A DNA stretch of 64,000 nucleotides, from positions 1 through 64,000 of the forward strand of contig CAISEB010000052.1 of the NCBI GenBank assembly GCA_903884235.1, in the 5' to 3' direction. The number at the start of each line of letters is the position of its first letter. Position 1 is the first letter of the stretch. This document shows, piece by piece, positions 1 through 9,580 of the stretch. The DNA comes from an uncultured Pseudomonadota bacterium. Its GTDB lineage: Bacteria > Pseudomonadota > Gammaproteobacteria > Steroidobacterales > Steroidobacteraceae. The notes under the pieces are model-generated. The model was not told where the DNA came from and did no database searches. It was given only the letters and a program-made list of their open reading frames with translations. Position numbers and translations under genes: made by a program.

Positions 1-402
1 ACGCGGTCGCGCCGAACGCGAAGGACTTTACCAACCGACGGTACCGCTACAACGGCCGGACGAACGAGATCGAGAAGGCGAAGAACCGGAACAAGTCGCG
101 CGTGCGCGCCAAGGTCGAGCACGTGTTCGGCGTGATCAAGAGCATCTTTGGCTTCAGGAAGACCCGTTACCGGGGGCTGGCCAAGAATCTGAACCGCCTG
201 GAAGTAACTGCTGCTCTGACCAATCTGTACATCGTCCAACGACGATTGCTGATTGCGTAGGAGACGTGTCGGTGGAAGTTGGGGAATGCGCGATTTGGAC
301 CGGAAAACCGCCAAGCAGCGGCGCAAAATCGCGCCGCCCTGCGCTACAAACCCAAAATCCTTGCCGCCAGCTTCTGTCATGACCAGTTCTTCAGAGCTTC
401 CT
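1..402 (+). mobile_element. IS5-family insertion sequence, 3' end
   Basis: This is the right-hand end of an IS5-type element; its left part lies outside the window. It contains the C-terminal part of a DDE transposase (3-260) and about 140 bases of non-coding tail. The tail ends in TTCTTCAGAGCTTCC (388-402), followed by TTA. Read inward, that gives GGAAGCTCTGAAGAA, which resembles the terminal inverted repeats of the IS5 group, a group that inserts at short TA-containing targets. The left repeat cannot be seen, so the exact boundary is inferred. Confidence 0.75.
3..260 (+). CDS. IS5 family transposase, C-terminal fragment
   Basis: The reading frame is open from the window edge to TAG at 258-260 and gives 85 residues. 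It carries the typical C-terminal signature of IS5-group DDE transposases: NKSRVRAKVEHVFGVIK, then FGFRKTRYRGLAKN and a final NLYIVQRRLL. The Glu in KVEHVF is the expected last member of the DDE triad. The protein would cut and rejoin the element's ends during transposition. The start is off the window, so it cannot be judged whether the gene is intact. There is no frameshift in the visible part. Confidence 0.88.
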   Translation, partial: AVAPNAKDFTNRRYRYNGRTNEIEKAKNRNKSRVRAKVEHVFGVIKSIFGFRKTRYRGLAKNLNRLEVTAALTNLYIVQRRLLIA

Positions 403-636
403 TAGAGCTGGAACACCGCAATTTGGCGCGGTTGATCGGCGAGCCTCCGCATGATCATGCGAGAATTATGGAGTCCAATTTCGAGGCGGAAGTCGACCGG
501 GAGTCCACAGCTGACCGGCCGACGCAAGGGCGCGCAGAAGGTCGAATCGCTGCGATCACGCCGCACCCCGATCGACAACTGCGCCAGTCCGCCGATCGGC
601 CCACTCCGTAACGAATGCTCTGGGAAGTACTCAATC
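403..636. other. Intergenic stretch between IS end and PLP enzyme gene
   Basis: Short open frames exist on both strands, but none shows a recognisable protein. The frame of the downstream gene stays open back to 451, but the extension is Arg/Ser-rich and unlike any enzyme N-terminus. The IS lies about 235 bases upstream of the gene and may have displaced its original promoter or neighbour. Confidence 0.5.
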
Positions 637-1770
637 ATGGACAGCAGCAAGGACATGAACTTCGCGCGGCTCTCGTCGGCCGATTCGCTGCTCGTCGCAG
701 CTGGCCGCGACCGCCGGCGAGGTTCCCCGCTGAATGTACCGCTGGTACCTGCGTCGAACTTCGTCCTGGGCACCGAGCGCGCCTATGCCCGGGACGACGG
801 GACGCCGACTTGGGAGGCGCTGGAGGACATTGTCGGCGCCCTGGAGCAGGGGCGCTCCGTTGCGTTCGCCTCCGGGATGGCCGGCATTGCCGCGGTGTTC
901 GACCAACTGCAGGCCGGGTCGCGCATCGTGCTGCCCGATGATTGCTACCAGGGCGTCGCCGGGCTCGCCGAATCCGGCAGGCAGAAGGGCCTCTGGAGCG
1001 TCAGTCGACTGGCCGTCGACGACACCGACGGATGGATCCGGGCTTGCGCGGCCGCCGATCTGCTGTGGCTCGAATCTCCGTCGAATCCGATGTTGGTGGT
1101 GGCTGACTTGCGCGCGATCTGTATGGCTCCGCGTAAGCCATCCGCACTGCTGGCCGTCGACAATACCTTCGCCACGTCGTTGAACCAGCGGCCCCTCGAT
1201 CTGGGCGCCGACCTGTCCTTTCAGTCCGCGACCAAATTCATCGGTGGCCACTCCGACCTGCTCGCGGGCATGGTTACGGTGAGGCGCAATGACCTCCTCA
1301 TCGCCTTGCGCGGATCACGGGAATTGCGCGGCGCCACGCCTGGCGCGCTCGAATCCTTCCTTGCCGTGCGTGGCGCGCGAACAATGGCGCTCAGGTTCGA
1401 ACGTGCCCAGGTCAATGCCATGGCACTCGCGGAACGTCTTAGCGCGCATCCTGGTGTCGAATGCACGCGTTATCCCGGACTGAGCAGCCACCCGACCCAC
1501 GCGATCGCACGCGACCAATTGAATGGTTACGGCACGATCATCTCCTTCGATGTTCGCGGCGACGCGGCGGCGGCCGACGCGGTGTGTTCACGGGTCAGGC
1601 TCATTCAACACGCCACGAGTCTGGGTGCGGTCGAGTCTACGATTGAGCGGCGGGCGGGCATTCCTGGTCAGACGCACCTGCCACCTTCGCTGCTCAGGCT
1701 GAGCGTCGGGATTGAGAACGTGGACGATCTCTGGGCCGATCTGGACGCGGCCCTGCAGGGGCGCGAATAG
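637..1770 (+). CDS. Cys/Met-metabolism PLP-dependent enzyme (cystathionine gamma-synthase/lyase type)
   Basis: This is a 377-residue member of the trans-sulfuration PLP family, close to the usual 380-400. The PLP-binding lysine lies in SATKFIGGHSDLLAG, about residues 202-216. The upstream segment AFASGMAGIAAVF is the phosphate-binding region, and VDNTFATS holds the Asp that contacts the pyridine ring. Such enzymes act in the cytosol on homocysteine, cystathionine or related sulfur amino acids, by beta- or gamma-elimination or replacement. The family alone does not fix which. I chose ATG 637 because homology begins about 30 residues later and a weak GGGAAG lies 10 bases upstream; the frame is open back to 451. 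It stands alone, downstream of an IS end. Confidence 0.85.
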   Translation: MDSSKDMNFARLSSADSLLVAAGRDRRRGSPLNVPLVPASNFVLGTERAYARDDGTPTWEALEDIVGALEQGRSVAFASGMAGIAAVFDQLQAGSRIVLPDDCYQGVAGLAESGRQKGLWSVSRLAVDDTDGWIRACAAADLLWLESPSNPMLVVADLRAICMAPRKPSALLAVDNTFATSLNQRPLDLGADLSFQSATKFIGGHSDLLAGMVTVRRNDLLIALRGSRELRGATPGALESFLAVRGARTMALRFERAQVNAMALAERLSAHPGVECTRYPGLSSHPTHAIARDQLNGYGTIISFDVRGDAAAADAVCSRVRLIQHATSLGAVESTIERRAGIPGQTHLPPSLLRLSVGIENVDDLWADLDAALQGRE

Positions 1771-2338
1771 CTGGATCGCCGAAACAACGACGACGTCGGC
1801 CGAGCATTGACTGGCAGAGGTCGACTGCGGCACTGAGCATGGATGATCCGCAGGACTGCGTGCTCCAGGGTCGGCTGCCAGCTGCCTGCCTCGCGAAGAA
1901 TCCGATCGGATACCGATGGATCCCCGGGCGCTGAGTTCCCTTCGGACTCGCGAAGGCACAGGCGCGTAAGAACGCAAGCGAAGTCCATTGAATTGGTTCC
2001 CGTCGCGAATCCTATGGGCTTCCAGGTCTCGGAGCGCTGTGTGCAGGGCAACCCCGCATGAAACGGGCGGCGACATCGGTTGGACGCGTGGCGGTGATTC
2101 GTGCTTGGGGTCGTCCACTGCGAAGGGCGCACGCGCGTCTCCCGCTGTCATGGGATTGATATCCCAACGCCCGACATGATGTAGATCACGCCATTGCCTC
2201 GGATGCCAGGGGATTGCGCCGGCCCCCGCACTATCGCCGGTCTGTTGCGGTGCGCCGTAGAGCGGGGTCCTGCGGGTACCTCCATTTGCGCAGCGCTGGT
2301 GTTAGGCAACTGGGTGAAGCTTCGGGGCAGGCGCGGGC
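1771..2338. other. Gene-free stretch
   Basis: Over 560 bases separate the PLP enzyme from the stop of the minus-strand membrane protein. Both strands contain open frames of 60-190 codons, but their translations are Arg/Ser/Pro-rich, overlap each other and show no domain. I see no RNA gene and no strong terminator. It may be decayed coding sequence. Confidence 0.45.
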
Positions 2339-3046
2339 TCAGTGCTCTGCCGGAAGAACCAGCGCTTTCCGCCGGATCTCTCGCGCGACGGGAATGAAGC
2401 CAGCGAGGAGGCACAGTGATCCGACGAACATGATGTTGTCGACGTCCCAGAAGCCCAGGAACAGCAAGCACCCCAGCAGGGATGCGATCGTCGCCCACAG
2501 CGGAACGTTCGCTCCCTTCCAGATCGCGAGCGACTGGACGGCGAGGCCGAGCAGCGCGAGTTCCGCCAGGGTGCGGGTGAGGCCATAGGCACCGCGCTCG
2601 GCGGTCACGGCGACATAGGTTGCGACTGCCCCATCGGTAAAGCGCGCGTCGACGTCCCCCAAGCCGCGGACTACGGCGGTGAATAGTCCCATGACGCCAC
2701 CGCAGAATATGGCACCGGTCACCGTCATCGAGACGCCCAACGCGGCGAGTGCCGGCCGAGTGGATCGGCCCACGAAATACAGGCCGAACGCAGCGAGCAC
2801 CAGGATTGGGAGGCCCAGGTAGCCGAGCATGTGGGGATCGTGGATCATGGGCCAGCGATTCTGTGCTGCGATCAGATGAGCGACCTTTTCCGCGGCGGGA
2901 ACGGGCACGTAACGCATCCGCAAGACGAAGAACTCGGATGGCGATCTGAAGTGCAGCGCAAACATCAACAGCCACAATACCGGCAGGCCCACCAAAGCGG
3001 CAGCTTGGGAGCGACGGATGAATCGATCGACGGAGAGGGCGTTCAT
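2339..3046 (-). CDS. Integral membrane protein of unknown function
   Basis: The 235-residue product has about six hydrophobic segments (near residues 15-32, 70-90, 100-122, 150-170, 178-198 and 203-220). There is a soluble loop around residues 38-68 between the first two. I recognise no catalytic motif or named family. It is transcribed divergently from a TetR regulator whose ATG is only 14 bases away. TetR genes usually repress an adjacent divergent gene, so it is probably the regulator's target, perhaps in transport or stress. That is inference from position only. Confidence 0.6.
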   Translation of the reverse strand: MNALSVDRFIRRSQAAALVGLPVLWLLMFALHFRSPSEFFVLRMRYVPVPAAEKVAHLIAAQNRWPMIHDPHMLGYLGLPILVLAAFGLYFVGRSTRPALAALGVSMTVTGAIFCGGVMGLFTAVVRGLGDVDARFTDGAVATYVAVTAERGAYGLTRTLAELALLGLAVQSLAIWKGANVPLWATIASLLGCLLFLGFWDVDNIMFVGSLCLLAGFIPVAREIRRKALVLPAEH

Positions 3047-3060
3047 GACTGCAGGACATC

Positions 3061-3693
3061 ATGCGCGGTATCGCCGTGGCAAGTAGACGCGGTGCGTCCC
3101 GGCCCGTTCCGGAACAGAAATCGAAAGCTGTCCCGGAACTCGTCGACCCCAGGGTTGAGAAGACGCGGATGGCGCTGACCGCAGCCTTCTTCGGGCTCAT
3201 GAGCCGTCGTGCCTATGGCCAAATTCGAGTGAGCGATATCGTCCGCAAGGCCGGCGTGGGTCGCGCGACGTTCTATGGGCATTTCTCTTCGAAGGACGAC
3301 CTGCTGCGCTCGGAGCTTGATCGAATCGTGCTGCCGATGGTCATCGAGCTCCCGAATGAACCGTTTCTTGTCGAGTGCACGCCGCTCTTTGCGCACGTGC
3401 AACGCGCCCGAGCTGTCTACCGCTCGCTGACCGCCGGCCCGTCGCGGAGCGCTACGGAGCGGATGGTGCAGGACGCATTGGAAGTTCGCGTCTCCGCAAT
3501 CTTCACCCAGCGTCGGGCAGAGCGCGCCGACGGAGCCGCGCTGCCTGCATTTGCCGCCAGGTTCGTCGCGAGCACGCTGCTAACCCTCATCGCCTGGTCC
3601 CTGGAACAAGCTGACCCTCCAGCCCCAGCGGAGCTGCAGCAGACGTTTCAAGCCCTGGTGGGCGGCGCTCTCGGCTCTTCCGCCAAGTCCTAG
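3061..3693 (+). CDS. TetR/AcrR family transcriptional regulator
   Basis: The product has 210 residues. Its N-terminal DNA-binding domain (about residues 30-85) contains the family's helix-turn-helix, IRVSDIVRKAGVGRATFYGHF, with the near-invariant Phe-Tyr-x-His-Phe end. The C-terminal half is a variable helical ligand-binding and dimerisation domain. It is probably a repressor released by a small molecule. The start at 3061 leaves only 14 bases to the divergent membrane-protein gene, so promoter and operator would lie inside coding sequence. A later GTG at 3076 is possible. The target is inferred to be the neighbour at 2339-3046. Confidence 0.85.
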   Translation: MRGIAVASRRGASRPVPEQKSKAVPELVDPRVEKTRMALTAAFFGLMSRRAYGQIRVSDIVRKAGVGRATFYGHFSSKDDLLRSELDRIVLPMVIELPNEPFLVECTPLFAHVQRARAVYRSLTAGPSRSATERMVQDALEVRVSAIFTQRRAERADGAALPAFAARFVASTLLTLIAWSLEQADPPAPAELQQTFQALVGGALGSSAKS

Positions 3694-3706
3694 CGGTCAT
3701 CCGGTG

Positions 3707-5242
3707 CTAGTTTGTCGATCGCCCTGGCCCAGTCGGCCAGGTCATCGCGCCAAGGCCGCTTCGGTCCGCGCCAAGCAATTGTCCGGAGATGTCCAGTACG
3801 CTCGCGATCAGCAGGTCGAAGTCCGTGCGAATTGTCCGATGATTCGTGTGCGCCACGCGGATGGCAAATCGACCGTTGATGCGCGCGTTGGATGGGACCG
3901 CGATGCCCGACTCCTGCAGCCGGACGAGCGTGCGTGAGTTGAGAGCATCGAGCTCGGCTTCGTTCAGGCCCGCGGGTTTGACGCGAAAGCAAACGACGTT
4001 CATCGCGGTCGGCGCGAGCAGCTCCAGATCGGGGTGATCATCGACTGTCGCCGAGAGATACTGAGAGTCCTCGATGTTTCGCTCGATCGCGGCGCCGATC
4101 TTGTCGATGCCGTAGGTGGACAAGTTCATCCAGACACGCAGTGCGCGAAAGCCGCGCGACAGCTGGATGCCACGGGACGCGAATTCCGTCGGCTTTACGG
4201 CGATGCCGCCGGTGAATGTTTCGAGGTAGGAGGGCGCGAAGGAGAACGCCTCTTCGTGGATTCTTGCGTCGCGAACCAGGACCGCCCCCGTCTCGTACTG
4301 CAGGTAGCCCCACTTATGCAGGTCAAACGCAACGGAATCCGCCCGCTCCAGCCCGCTTACCAGGGAGCGGTACTTCGGCGATAGTTTCGCCAGCGCGCCG
4401 AATGCGCCGTCGACGTGGAACCACAAGCCGTCGGCGGCCGCGATGTCGGCGAGTGCGTTCAAGTCGTCAGTCGCCCCCGTCGCGACGGTGCCCGCATTGC
4501 CGACGATGCACAGCGGTTTGCACCCGCGACGACGGTCCTCCTGGAGGATCCGGACGAGTTCGTTCAGCTGGATGCGATCGTGAGCGTCGACCGGCACCTT
4601 GCGAAAGCCGTCGGAGCCGAGCCCCATCAAGTCACAGGCGCGCTCCGCCCAGCCGTGGGTGGCGACAGATCCGTAGACGGTGAGTGGCCCGGTGGAGGCG
4701 GGGCCGACGCCTGCCTTGCGGACGTTCGTGCCGGACAGGTGGTTCCGCGCCGTGGTGACGCCGATCAGGTTGGCGACGGTCCCGCCGCTGACGAGCAGGC
4801 CACTGGCGCCCGGCGGGAAGTCGAGCATTTCCGCGAGCCATCCAACAACCTGCTTTTCAACCAGGGAGGCTGCCTGGTCGTACCCGGACACATGGCAATT
4901 CATCGCGGAGGCGAGCAGGTCCGAAAGCAGTCCGACCGGCGTGCCGTTTCCCATGACCCAGCCCCAGAACCGAGGGTGGATATTCCCGGTCGGATAGGGC
5001 AGGACGTGCTCCTTGAAACGCGCATATACCTCCTCGATCGAGGACGGCTCGCGAGGTAGTCCCGTTTCGAGGGCGCGACGAGCCTCGGCCGGAGGGCTCT
5101 GCCACACCGGGCGGTCACGGACGGTCCGGATGTAGTCGACCATGTCGTCGAGCATCTGGTGGCCCATCGCCCTGAACTGCTCCCAGTCATCGGGATCGAG
5201 TGAATGGTTCCGTTGGGCCGAATCGGGATTCTGGGTGGTCAT
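3707..5242 (-). CDS. Group II PLP-dependent decarboxylase (aromatic amino acid / glutamate type)
   Basis: The 511-residue product belongs to the group II decarboxylases, which remove the alpha-carboxylate of amino acids such as tryptophan, DOPA, tyrosine or glutamate in the cytosol. The PLP lysine lies in FDLHKWGYLQYETG. The ring-binding Asp lies in WFHVDGAFGAL, and NAGTVATGATDDL and the N-terminal PIGN-like GNIHPRFWGWV also match the family. The substrate cannot be read from the sequence. I chose ATG 5242 because it overlaps the MarR stop codon (ATGA) and has GGAAG 6 bases upstream; the frame is open to 5329. It is translationally coupled to the MarR gene, which probably controls it. Confidence 0.86.
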   Translation of the reverse strand: MTTQNPDSAQRNHSLDPDDWEQFRAMGHQMLDDMVDYIRTVRDRPVWQSPPAEARRALETGLPREPSSIEEVYARFKEHVLPYPTGNIHPRFWGWVMGNGTPVGLLSDLLASAMNCHVSGYDQAASLVEKQVVGWLAEMLDFPPGASGLLVSGGTVANLIGVTTARNHLSGTNVRKAGVGPASTGPLTVYGSVATHGWAERACDLMGLGSDGFRKVPVDAHDRIQLNELVRILQEDRRRGCKPLCIVGNAGTVATGATDDLNALADIAAADGLWFHVDGAFGALAKLSPKYRSLVSGLERADSVAFDLHKWGYLQYETGAVLVRDARIHEEAFSFAPSYLETFTGGIAVKPTEFASRGIQLSRGFRALRVWMNLSTYGIDKIGAAIERNIEDSQYLSATVDDHPDLELLAPTAMNVVCFRVKPAGLNEAELDALNSRTLVRLQESGIAVPSNARINGRFAIRVAHTNHRTIRTDFDLLIASVLDISGQLLGADRSGLGAMTWPTGPGRSTN

Positions 5243-5706
5243 GTGCGTCTTCCGGATTTCGTCGCGTTGATGCTGGTGTTCGGTGTGCACTCGAGCAATC
5301 GATGGAGTTCGGCCACGAAGGCTTGCCACTCCGCATGTCCGAAGCGATCCACGACACTGCTCTGGGTTTCAGCCCAGCTCGGGTTCGCCCGGGAAAGCGC
5401 GAGCTCTCCGCTGCGGGTGATGGATGCGGTGCGGGATCGATTGTCCTTCCCGTCGCTGAGCGCGACCCAGCGCCGCTTGCGCAATGGCCCGATGGCGCGA
5501 TACAGGGAGGTCCGGTCCATCGCGAGGTCTTCCGCAACCCGCGTCAATGGCTCATCGGGATGGCGGAGGATCGCGCGCATCACCGCCAGCTGGGTGACAT
5601 TCATGCCCCCCGGCGCGAGCGCGGCGTCATAGGTCCGGGCGAGGATCCGTGCCGCCTTGCGGATGCTGGTGCAGACGCACGGTCTGGGAGCGAGATCCTG
5701 ATTCAT
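5239..5706 (-). CDS. MarR family transcriptional regulator
   Basis: This 155-residue winged-helix regulator carries the MarR core: MNVTQLAVMRAILR, then LTRVAEDLAMDRTSLYRAIGPLRKR (recognition helix) and the wing with DGKDNRSRTASITRSG. I chose the ATG at 5706 because family homology begins about 15 residues later and the palindromic operator lies directly upstream. The longer open frame to 6141 is not supported. Its stop codon overlaps the start of the decarboxylase, so the two are one operon. It probably represses its own operon and responds to a small aromatic or related ligand, as MarR proteins commonly do; the ligand is not known. Confidence 0.85.
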   Translation of the reverse strand: MNQDLAPRPCVCTSIRKAARILARTYDAALAPGGMNVTQLAVMRAILRHPDEPLTRVAEDLAMDRTSLYRAIGPLRKRRWVALSDGKDNRSRTASITRSGELALSRANPSWAETQSSVVDRFGHAEWQAFVAELHRLLECTPNTSINATKSGRRT

Positions 5707-5721
5707 GGGCTGCGCCACATA

Positions 5722-5739
5722 ATGATGTGGGCACATCAT
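5722..5739. promoter_or_regulatory. Probable MarR operator (perfect palindrome)
   Basis: The 18-base site has arms ATGATGTG and CACATCAT around a GG spacer. It lies 16 bases upstream of the MarR start codon. Size, symmetry and position fit an autoregulatory MarR site covering the promoter or leader of the marR-decarboxylase operon. Confidence 0.72.
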
Positions 5740-6232
5740 AACTGATGGCAGTCGGCGTGGGCTACCGCATCCGCAATGCCGGCCGTGCTGTCCTCGAGCA
5801 CGGTACGGGCGGACAAACAGACTCCCGGTTCCGGTCGTGCGCTGCTGCGTCGCGTGCTCGGCGCCCGTTCCCCTCCCTTGCGCCATGGCTACGAAGTGTG
5901 TTCCCTCAAGGGAACACACGGCCGCGTCAATCCGTATCGCCGGACGGCGGCGGACGATGCTCGCGCAACCCGTGCCGGCCCGAAATTGGCGTTGCAACGC
6001 GGAACCGTCGCCGGGAATCCGCGTGTTCACGCGGCATTTGCAGCCGATCCCGGCCAAACCCGCACAAGCAGTGATGGCGGCCTGGATGCTGGGGCGATGC
6101 GAGCAGGCCGCGTCTGTGAATCTACGGCTGACGCGTTGCACGTTGATGTGCGATATTCGGGAAATTGCCCGCGATGCCCGGTTCGAACGGGGCGCACGGG
6201 CCGACTCAACGCATGCAGGGGAAGACTAGAAC
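5740..6232. other. Long leader/intergenic region before pntA
   Basis: About 490 bases without a convincing gene lie between the marR promoter and pntA. Frames on both strands are Arg/Pro-rich and overlapping. The region holds a perfect 24-base palindrome (5896-5919) and a perfect 12-base palindrome GCGTTGCAACGC (5989-6000). No riboswitch fold was recognised. Confidence 0.5.
5896..5919. promoter_or_regulatory. Strong palindrome, candidate operator
   Basis: Arms GTGTGTTCCCT (5896-5906) and AGGGAACACAC (5909-5919) are perfectly complementary around a CA spacer. The two-base spacer argues against an RNA hairpin and for a dimeric-regulator site. It lies about 314 bases upstream of pntA and 190 bases upstream of the marR start, so it could serve either side. 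Confidence 0.55.
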
Positions 6233-7840
6233 ATGCCTCAGGTCATAGGCGTTCCGAAGGAAATTTTCCCGGGTGAGAAGCGCGTTGCGACCGTACCCGA
6301 CGTAGTGGAGAAACTGCGCAAGCTCGGTTTTTCAGTCCTCGTCGAGGCTGGCGCGGGCGAGGGTGCGACGATCGGCGATGACGCCTATCGAGCCGCCGGC
6401 GCCGACATCGCGCCTGACGCCGCGAGCGTCTGGGCGCAGGCCGACATCGTGTTCAAGGTGCGGGCCCCCAATGCCGACGAGGTGGCCAAGCTGCGTGCCG
6501 GCCAGACGCTCGTCAGCTTCATCTGGGCCGGCCAGAACCCCGACCTGCTCAAGTCGCTGGCCGCGCAGAAGGCCACCGTGCTCTCGATGGACAGCGTGCC
6601 GCGCATCTCGCGCGCGCAGAAGCTCGATGCGCTCTCGTCGATGGCCAACATCGGCGGCTACCGCGCCGTGATCGAGGCGGCCCATGCGTTCGGTCGCTTC
6701 TTCACTGGCCAGATCACGGCTGCGGGCAAAGTCCCGCCGGCCAAGGTCTTCGTCATCGGCGCGGGCGTCGCGGGCCTCGCGGCAATCGGCGCGGCGTCCG
6801 GCCTCGGCGCGATCGTTCGCGCCAACGACACTCGCCCCGAGGTTGCCGACCAGATCAAGTCGCTCGGTGGCGAGTTCGTGCCGGTCGACTATGTCGAAGA
6901 GGGCAGTGGCGTCGGCGGCTACGCCAAGGTCATGAGCGAGGGCTTCCAGAAGGCGCAGCGCGACACGTTCGCCCGTCAGGCCAAGGAAGTCGATATCATC
7001 ATCACGACCGCGCTGATCCCGGGCAAGCCGGCGCCCAAGCTCATCACCACCGAGATGGTGCAGTCGATGAAGCCCGGCAGCGTCATCGTCGACATGGCCG
7101 CCGAGCAGGGCGGCAACTGCGAGCTCACCGAGCCCGGCAAGATCGTCACCAAGTACGGCGTGACCATCATCGGCTACACGGACCTGCCGAGCCGCCTGCC
7201 GCGCCAGTCGAGCAACCTCTATGCGACCAACCTGCTGCGCCTGACCGAGGAACTCTGCAAGACCAAGGACGGGCAGATCAACGTCAACATGGAAGACGAG
7301 GTCCTGCGGGGCGCGACCGTGGTCAACTCGGGCGAGGTGACATGGCCGCCGCCGGCCCCGCGACTGTCGGCGGCACCGGCCGGCGCGACCCCTCCCAAGG
7401 CGGCGGCTGCGATGCCCGCGCAGAAGAAGGGCCATGGCCACGGTGGCGGAGGCGAACCAGCCTCGGCGGGCAAGACCGCGGCGATGTTCGGCGTGGCAGC
7501 ACTCGTGTTCCTGCTGATCGGCGCCTACGCGCCGGTCACGTTCCTGGGTCACTTCACGGTGTTCGTGCTGGCCTGCTTCGTCGGCTACATGGTGGTGTGG
7601 AACGTCACCCCGTCGCTGCACACGCCGCTGATGAGCGTCACCAATGCCATCAGCAGCATCATCGTGATCGGTGCGCTCGTGCAGATCGCCCCGCCGGCGG
7701 TGGCGTCGGTGGCGGGCGAGGGGGCGCGGCCTGACGATCTGATCCGCTGGCTGGCAGTCGCCGGCATCGCGCTCACGGCCGTCAACATGTTCGGCGGCTT
7801 TGCGGTGACACGCCGCATGCTGGCGATGTTCCGCAAGTAA
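6233..7840 (+). CDS. pntA: NAD(P) transhydrogenase subunit alpha
   Basis: The 535-residue product matches full-length PntA (about 510 in E. coli). The N-terminal dI domain binds NAD(H), with [17 protein letters not shown] at residues 6-22, the Rossmann segment [18 protein letters not shown], and the RQD-type loop SRLPRQSS. A Pro/Ala- and Gly/His-rich linker (about residues 375-410) leads to about four transmembrane helices of dII. With PntB it couples hydride transfer between NADH and NADP+ to inward proton flow, supplying NADPH. pntB follows after 13 bases, so they form an operon. Unlike alphaproteobacterial versions, alpha is not split. Confidence 0.95.
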   Translation: MPQVIGVPKEIFPGEKRVATVPDVVEKLRKLGFSVLVEAGAGEGATIGDDAYRAAGADIAPDAASVWAQADIVFKVRAPNADEVAKLRAGQTLVSFIWAGQNPDLLKSLAAQKATVLSMDSVPRISRAQKLDALSSMANIGGYRAVIEAAHAFGRFFTGQITAAGKVPPAKVFVIGAGVAGLAAIGAASGLGAIVRANDTRPEVADQIKSLGGEFVPVDYVEEGSGVGGYAKVMSEGFQKAQRDTFARQAKEVDIIITTALIPGKPAPKLITTEMVQSMKPGSVIVDMAAEQGGNCELTEPGKIVTKYGVTIIGYTDLPSRLPRQSSNLYATNLLRLTEELCKTKDGQINVNMEDEVLRGATVVNSGEVTWPPPAPRLSAAPAGATPPKAAAAMPAQKKGHGHGGGGEPASAGKTAAMFGVAALVFLLIGAYAPVTFLGHFTVFVLACFVGYMVVWNVTPSLHTPLMSVTNAISSIIVIGALVQIAPPAVASVAGEGARPDDLIRWLAVAGIALTAVNMFGGFAVTRRMLAMFRK

Positions 7841-7853
7841 CGGAGAGCGAAGA

Positions 7854-9272
7854 ATGTCAGGCAGCATCACCTCGGTCGCGTACATCGGTGCGACCATCCT
7901 GTTCATCCTGAGCCTCGGCGGCCTCTCCAATCCCGAGACCTCGCGGCGTGGCAACCTCTACGGCATGCTCGGCATGGGGATCGCCGTGCTCGCGACCATC
8001 TTCGGGCCCCACGTCAGCCTGTCGGGCCTTGGCTGGATCCTCGCGGCGCTGGTCGCCGGTGGTGGCGTCGGCCTCTACCTTGCGCGCACGGTGCAGATGA
8101 CGCAGATGCCCGAGCTGGTCGCATTCATGCACAGCCTCGTGGGTCTCGTCGCCACCGTCGTGGGCTACGCGAGCTACATCGATCCGACCGCAGCGGCCGG
8201 CATGAGCCCCGCCGAGGCGGGCATCCACCACGTCGAGGTTTACCTCGGCGTGCTGATCGGCGCGGTCACGCTCTCGGGATCCGTGATCGCCTTCGGCAAG
8301 CTCTCGGGCAAGATCGGCGGCAAGCCGCTGATGCTGCCGGCGCGCCATTGGCTCAATCTCACGATGCTCGTCCTCGTGCTGGTCCTCGGCCAGCGCTTCC
8401 TCGCGGCGGGCTCGATCGAGCAGGGCATGCTGCCGTTGTACGCGATGACCGCGATCGCGCTGCTGTTCGGCGTGCACATGGTCATGGCGATCGGCGGCGC
8501 CGACATGCCGGTCGTCGTGTCGATGCTCAACAGCTACTCGGGCTGGGCGGCGGCGGCGACGGGCTTCATGCTCTCCAACGACCTGCTAATCGTCACCGGC
8601 GCGCTGGTCGGTTCTAGCGGCGCGATCCTCAGCTACATCATGTGTCGCGCGATGAACCGGCAGTTCCTGAGCGTGATCGCGGGTGGATTCGGCAGCGACG
8701 GCGGTGCGCCCAAGACTGCGGGCGGCGCGGCTGCGCCGGTGGGCGAGGTAACTTCGGTCAGCGCGCAGGAGACCGCGGAGCTGCTCAAGGATGCCAGTAG
8801 CGTGATCATCGTCCCGGGTTACGGCATGGCCGTGGCGCAGGCACAGCACACGGTCTACGAGATCACCAAGACGCTGCGCGAGAAGGGCAAGAATGTTCGC
8901 TTCGCGATCCATCCAGTTGCGGGCCGCATGCCCGGGCACATGAACGTGCTGCTCGCCGAAGCCAAGGTTCCGTACGACATCGTCATGGAAATGGACGAGA
9001 TCAACGACGACTTCCCGGCGACCGACGTCGCGATGGTCATCGGTGCCAACGACATCGTGAACCCGAGCGCGCAGGACGACCCCAGCAGCCCGATCGCGGG
9101 CATGCCGGTGCTCGAGGTGTGGAAGGCCAAGACCTCCATCGTCATGAAGCGCAGCATGGCCTCGGGCTACGCTGGCGTCGACAATCCGCTGTTCTACAAG
9201 GAGAACAACCGGATGCTCTTCGGCGATGCGAAGAAGATGCTCGACGAGGTGCTCGCCGCGCTCAGGGCCTGA
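7854..9272 (+). CDS. pntB: NAD(P) transhydrogenase subunit beta
   Basis: The 472-residue product matches PntB (about 462). The N-terminal half has eight to nine membrane helices forming the proton channel. The C-terminal dIII domain binds NADP(H): [15 protein letters not shown], then [26 protein letters not shown], and the closing [17 protein letters not shown], all diagnostic. A GGAGAG sequence precedes the ATG. It is co-transcribed with pntA and forms the inner-membrane enzyme with it. The sequence looks complete and unremarkable. Confidence 0.95.
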   Translation: MSGSITSVAYIGATILFILSLGGLSNPETSRRGNLYGMLGMGIAVLATIFGPHVSLSGLGWILAALVAGGGVGLYLARTVQMTQMPELVAFMHSLVGLVATVVGYASYIDPTAAAGMSPAEAGIHHVEVYLGVLIGAVTLSGSVIAFGKLSGKIGGKPLMLPARHWLNLTMLVLVLVLGQRFLAAGSIEQGMLPLYAMTAIALLFGVHMVMAIGGADMPVVVSMLNSYSGWAAAATGFMLSNDLLIVTGALVGSSGAILSYIMCRAMNRQFLSVIAGGFGSDGGAPKTAGGAAAPVGEVTSVSAQETAELLKDASSVIIVPGYGMAVAQAQHTVYEITKTLREKGKNVRFAIHPVAGRMPGHMNVLLAEAKVPYDIVMEMDEINDDFPATDVAMVIGANDIVNPSAQDDPSSPIAGMPVLEVWKAKTSIVMKRSMASGYAGVDNPLFYKENNRMLFGDAKKMLDEVLAALRA

Positions 9273-9580
9273 ACCTGGAGGCGCGTCGTCGCGGACGAAA
9301 GGCGCAGCTTGCGAGGATTCGCGCGCCTAGCAGGGCGTGCGCGCGGTACGGTCGGGACGCCGCCGCCTTGCCGTGAGCGCCTGCGCGGCGGGACGGTCCG
9401 CTCGCGGGGCGAAACCGAATCGTGTCCAGGCGGCGACCGATGGGTGCCCGCCGAAATTCCTGATTCCACGTGCCGGCGGCCGAGGCGCAGTCGCGGGCCG
9501 TCCGGCATGGCCTCGCCGGCACTGGTGGCGCGTGGTGGACGAGCGGATACTCGACCGCGACGATTGCCCTGGCCGTGTCG
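9273..9580. other. Intergenic stretch after pntB
   Basis: About 300 bases of high-GC sequence lie before the MFS gene. No credible ORF, RNA or terminator with a T-run was found. The frame of the MFS gene is open into this region, but the translation is not family-like. Confidence 0.4.

Noticed and set aside
1588-2151. 187-codon minus-strand frame after the PLP enzyme
   Set aside because: It overlaps the 3' end of the PLP gene and reads as low-complexity Arg/Ser/Pro sequence.
5837-6229. 130-codon frame just before pntA
   Set aside because: It contains the palindromes and overlaps other frames; it has no domain and no ribosome site.
6332-7954. 540-codon open frame antisense to pntA
   Set aside because: It mirrors third-position GC bias of pntA. 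The translation is Arg/His/Asp-rich with no domain, and pntA is certain.
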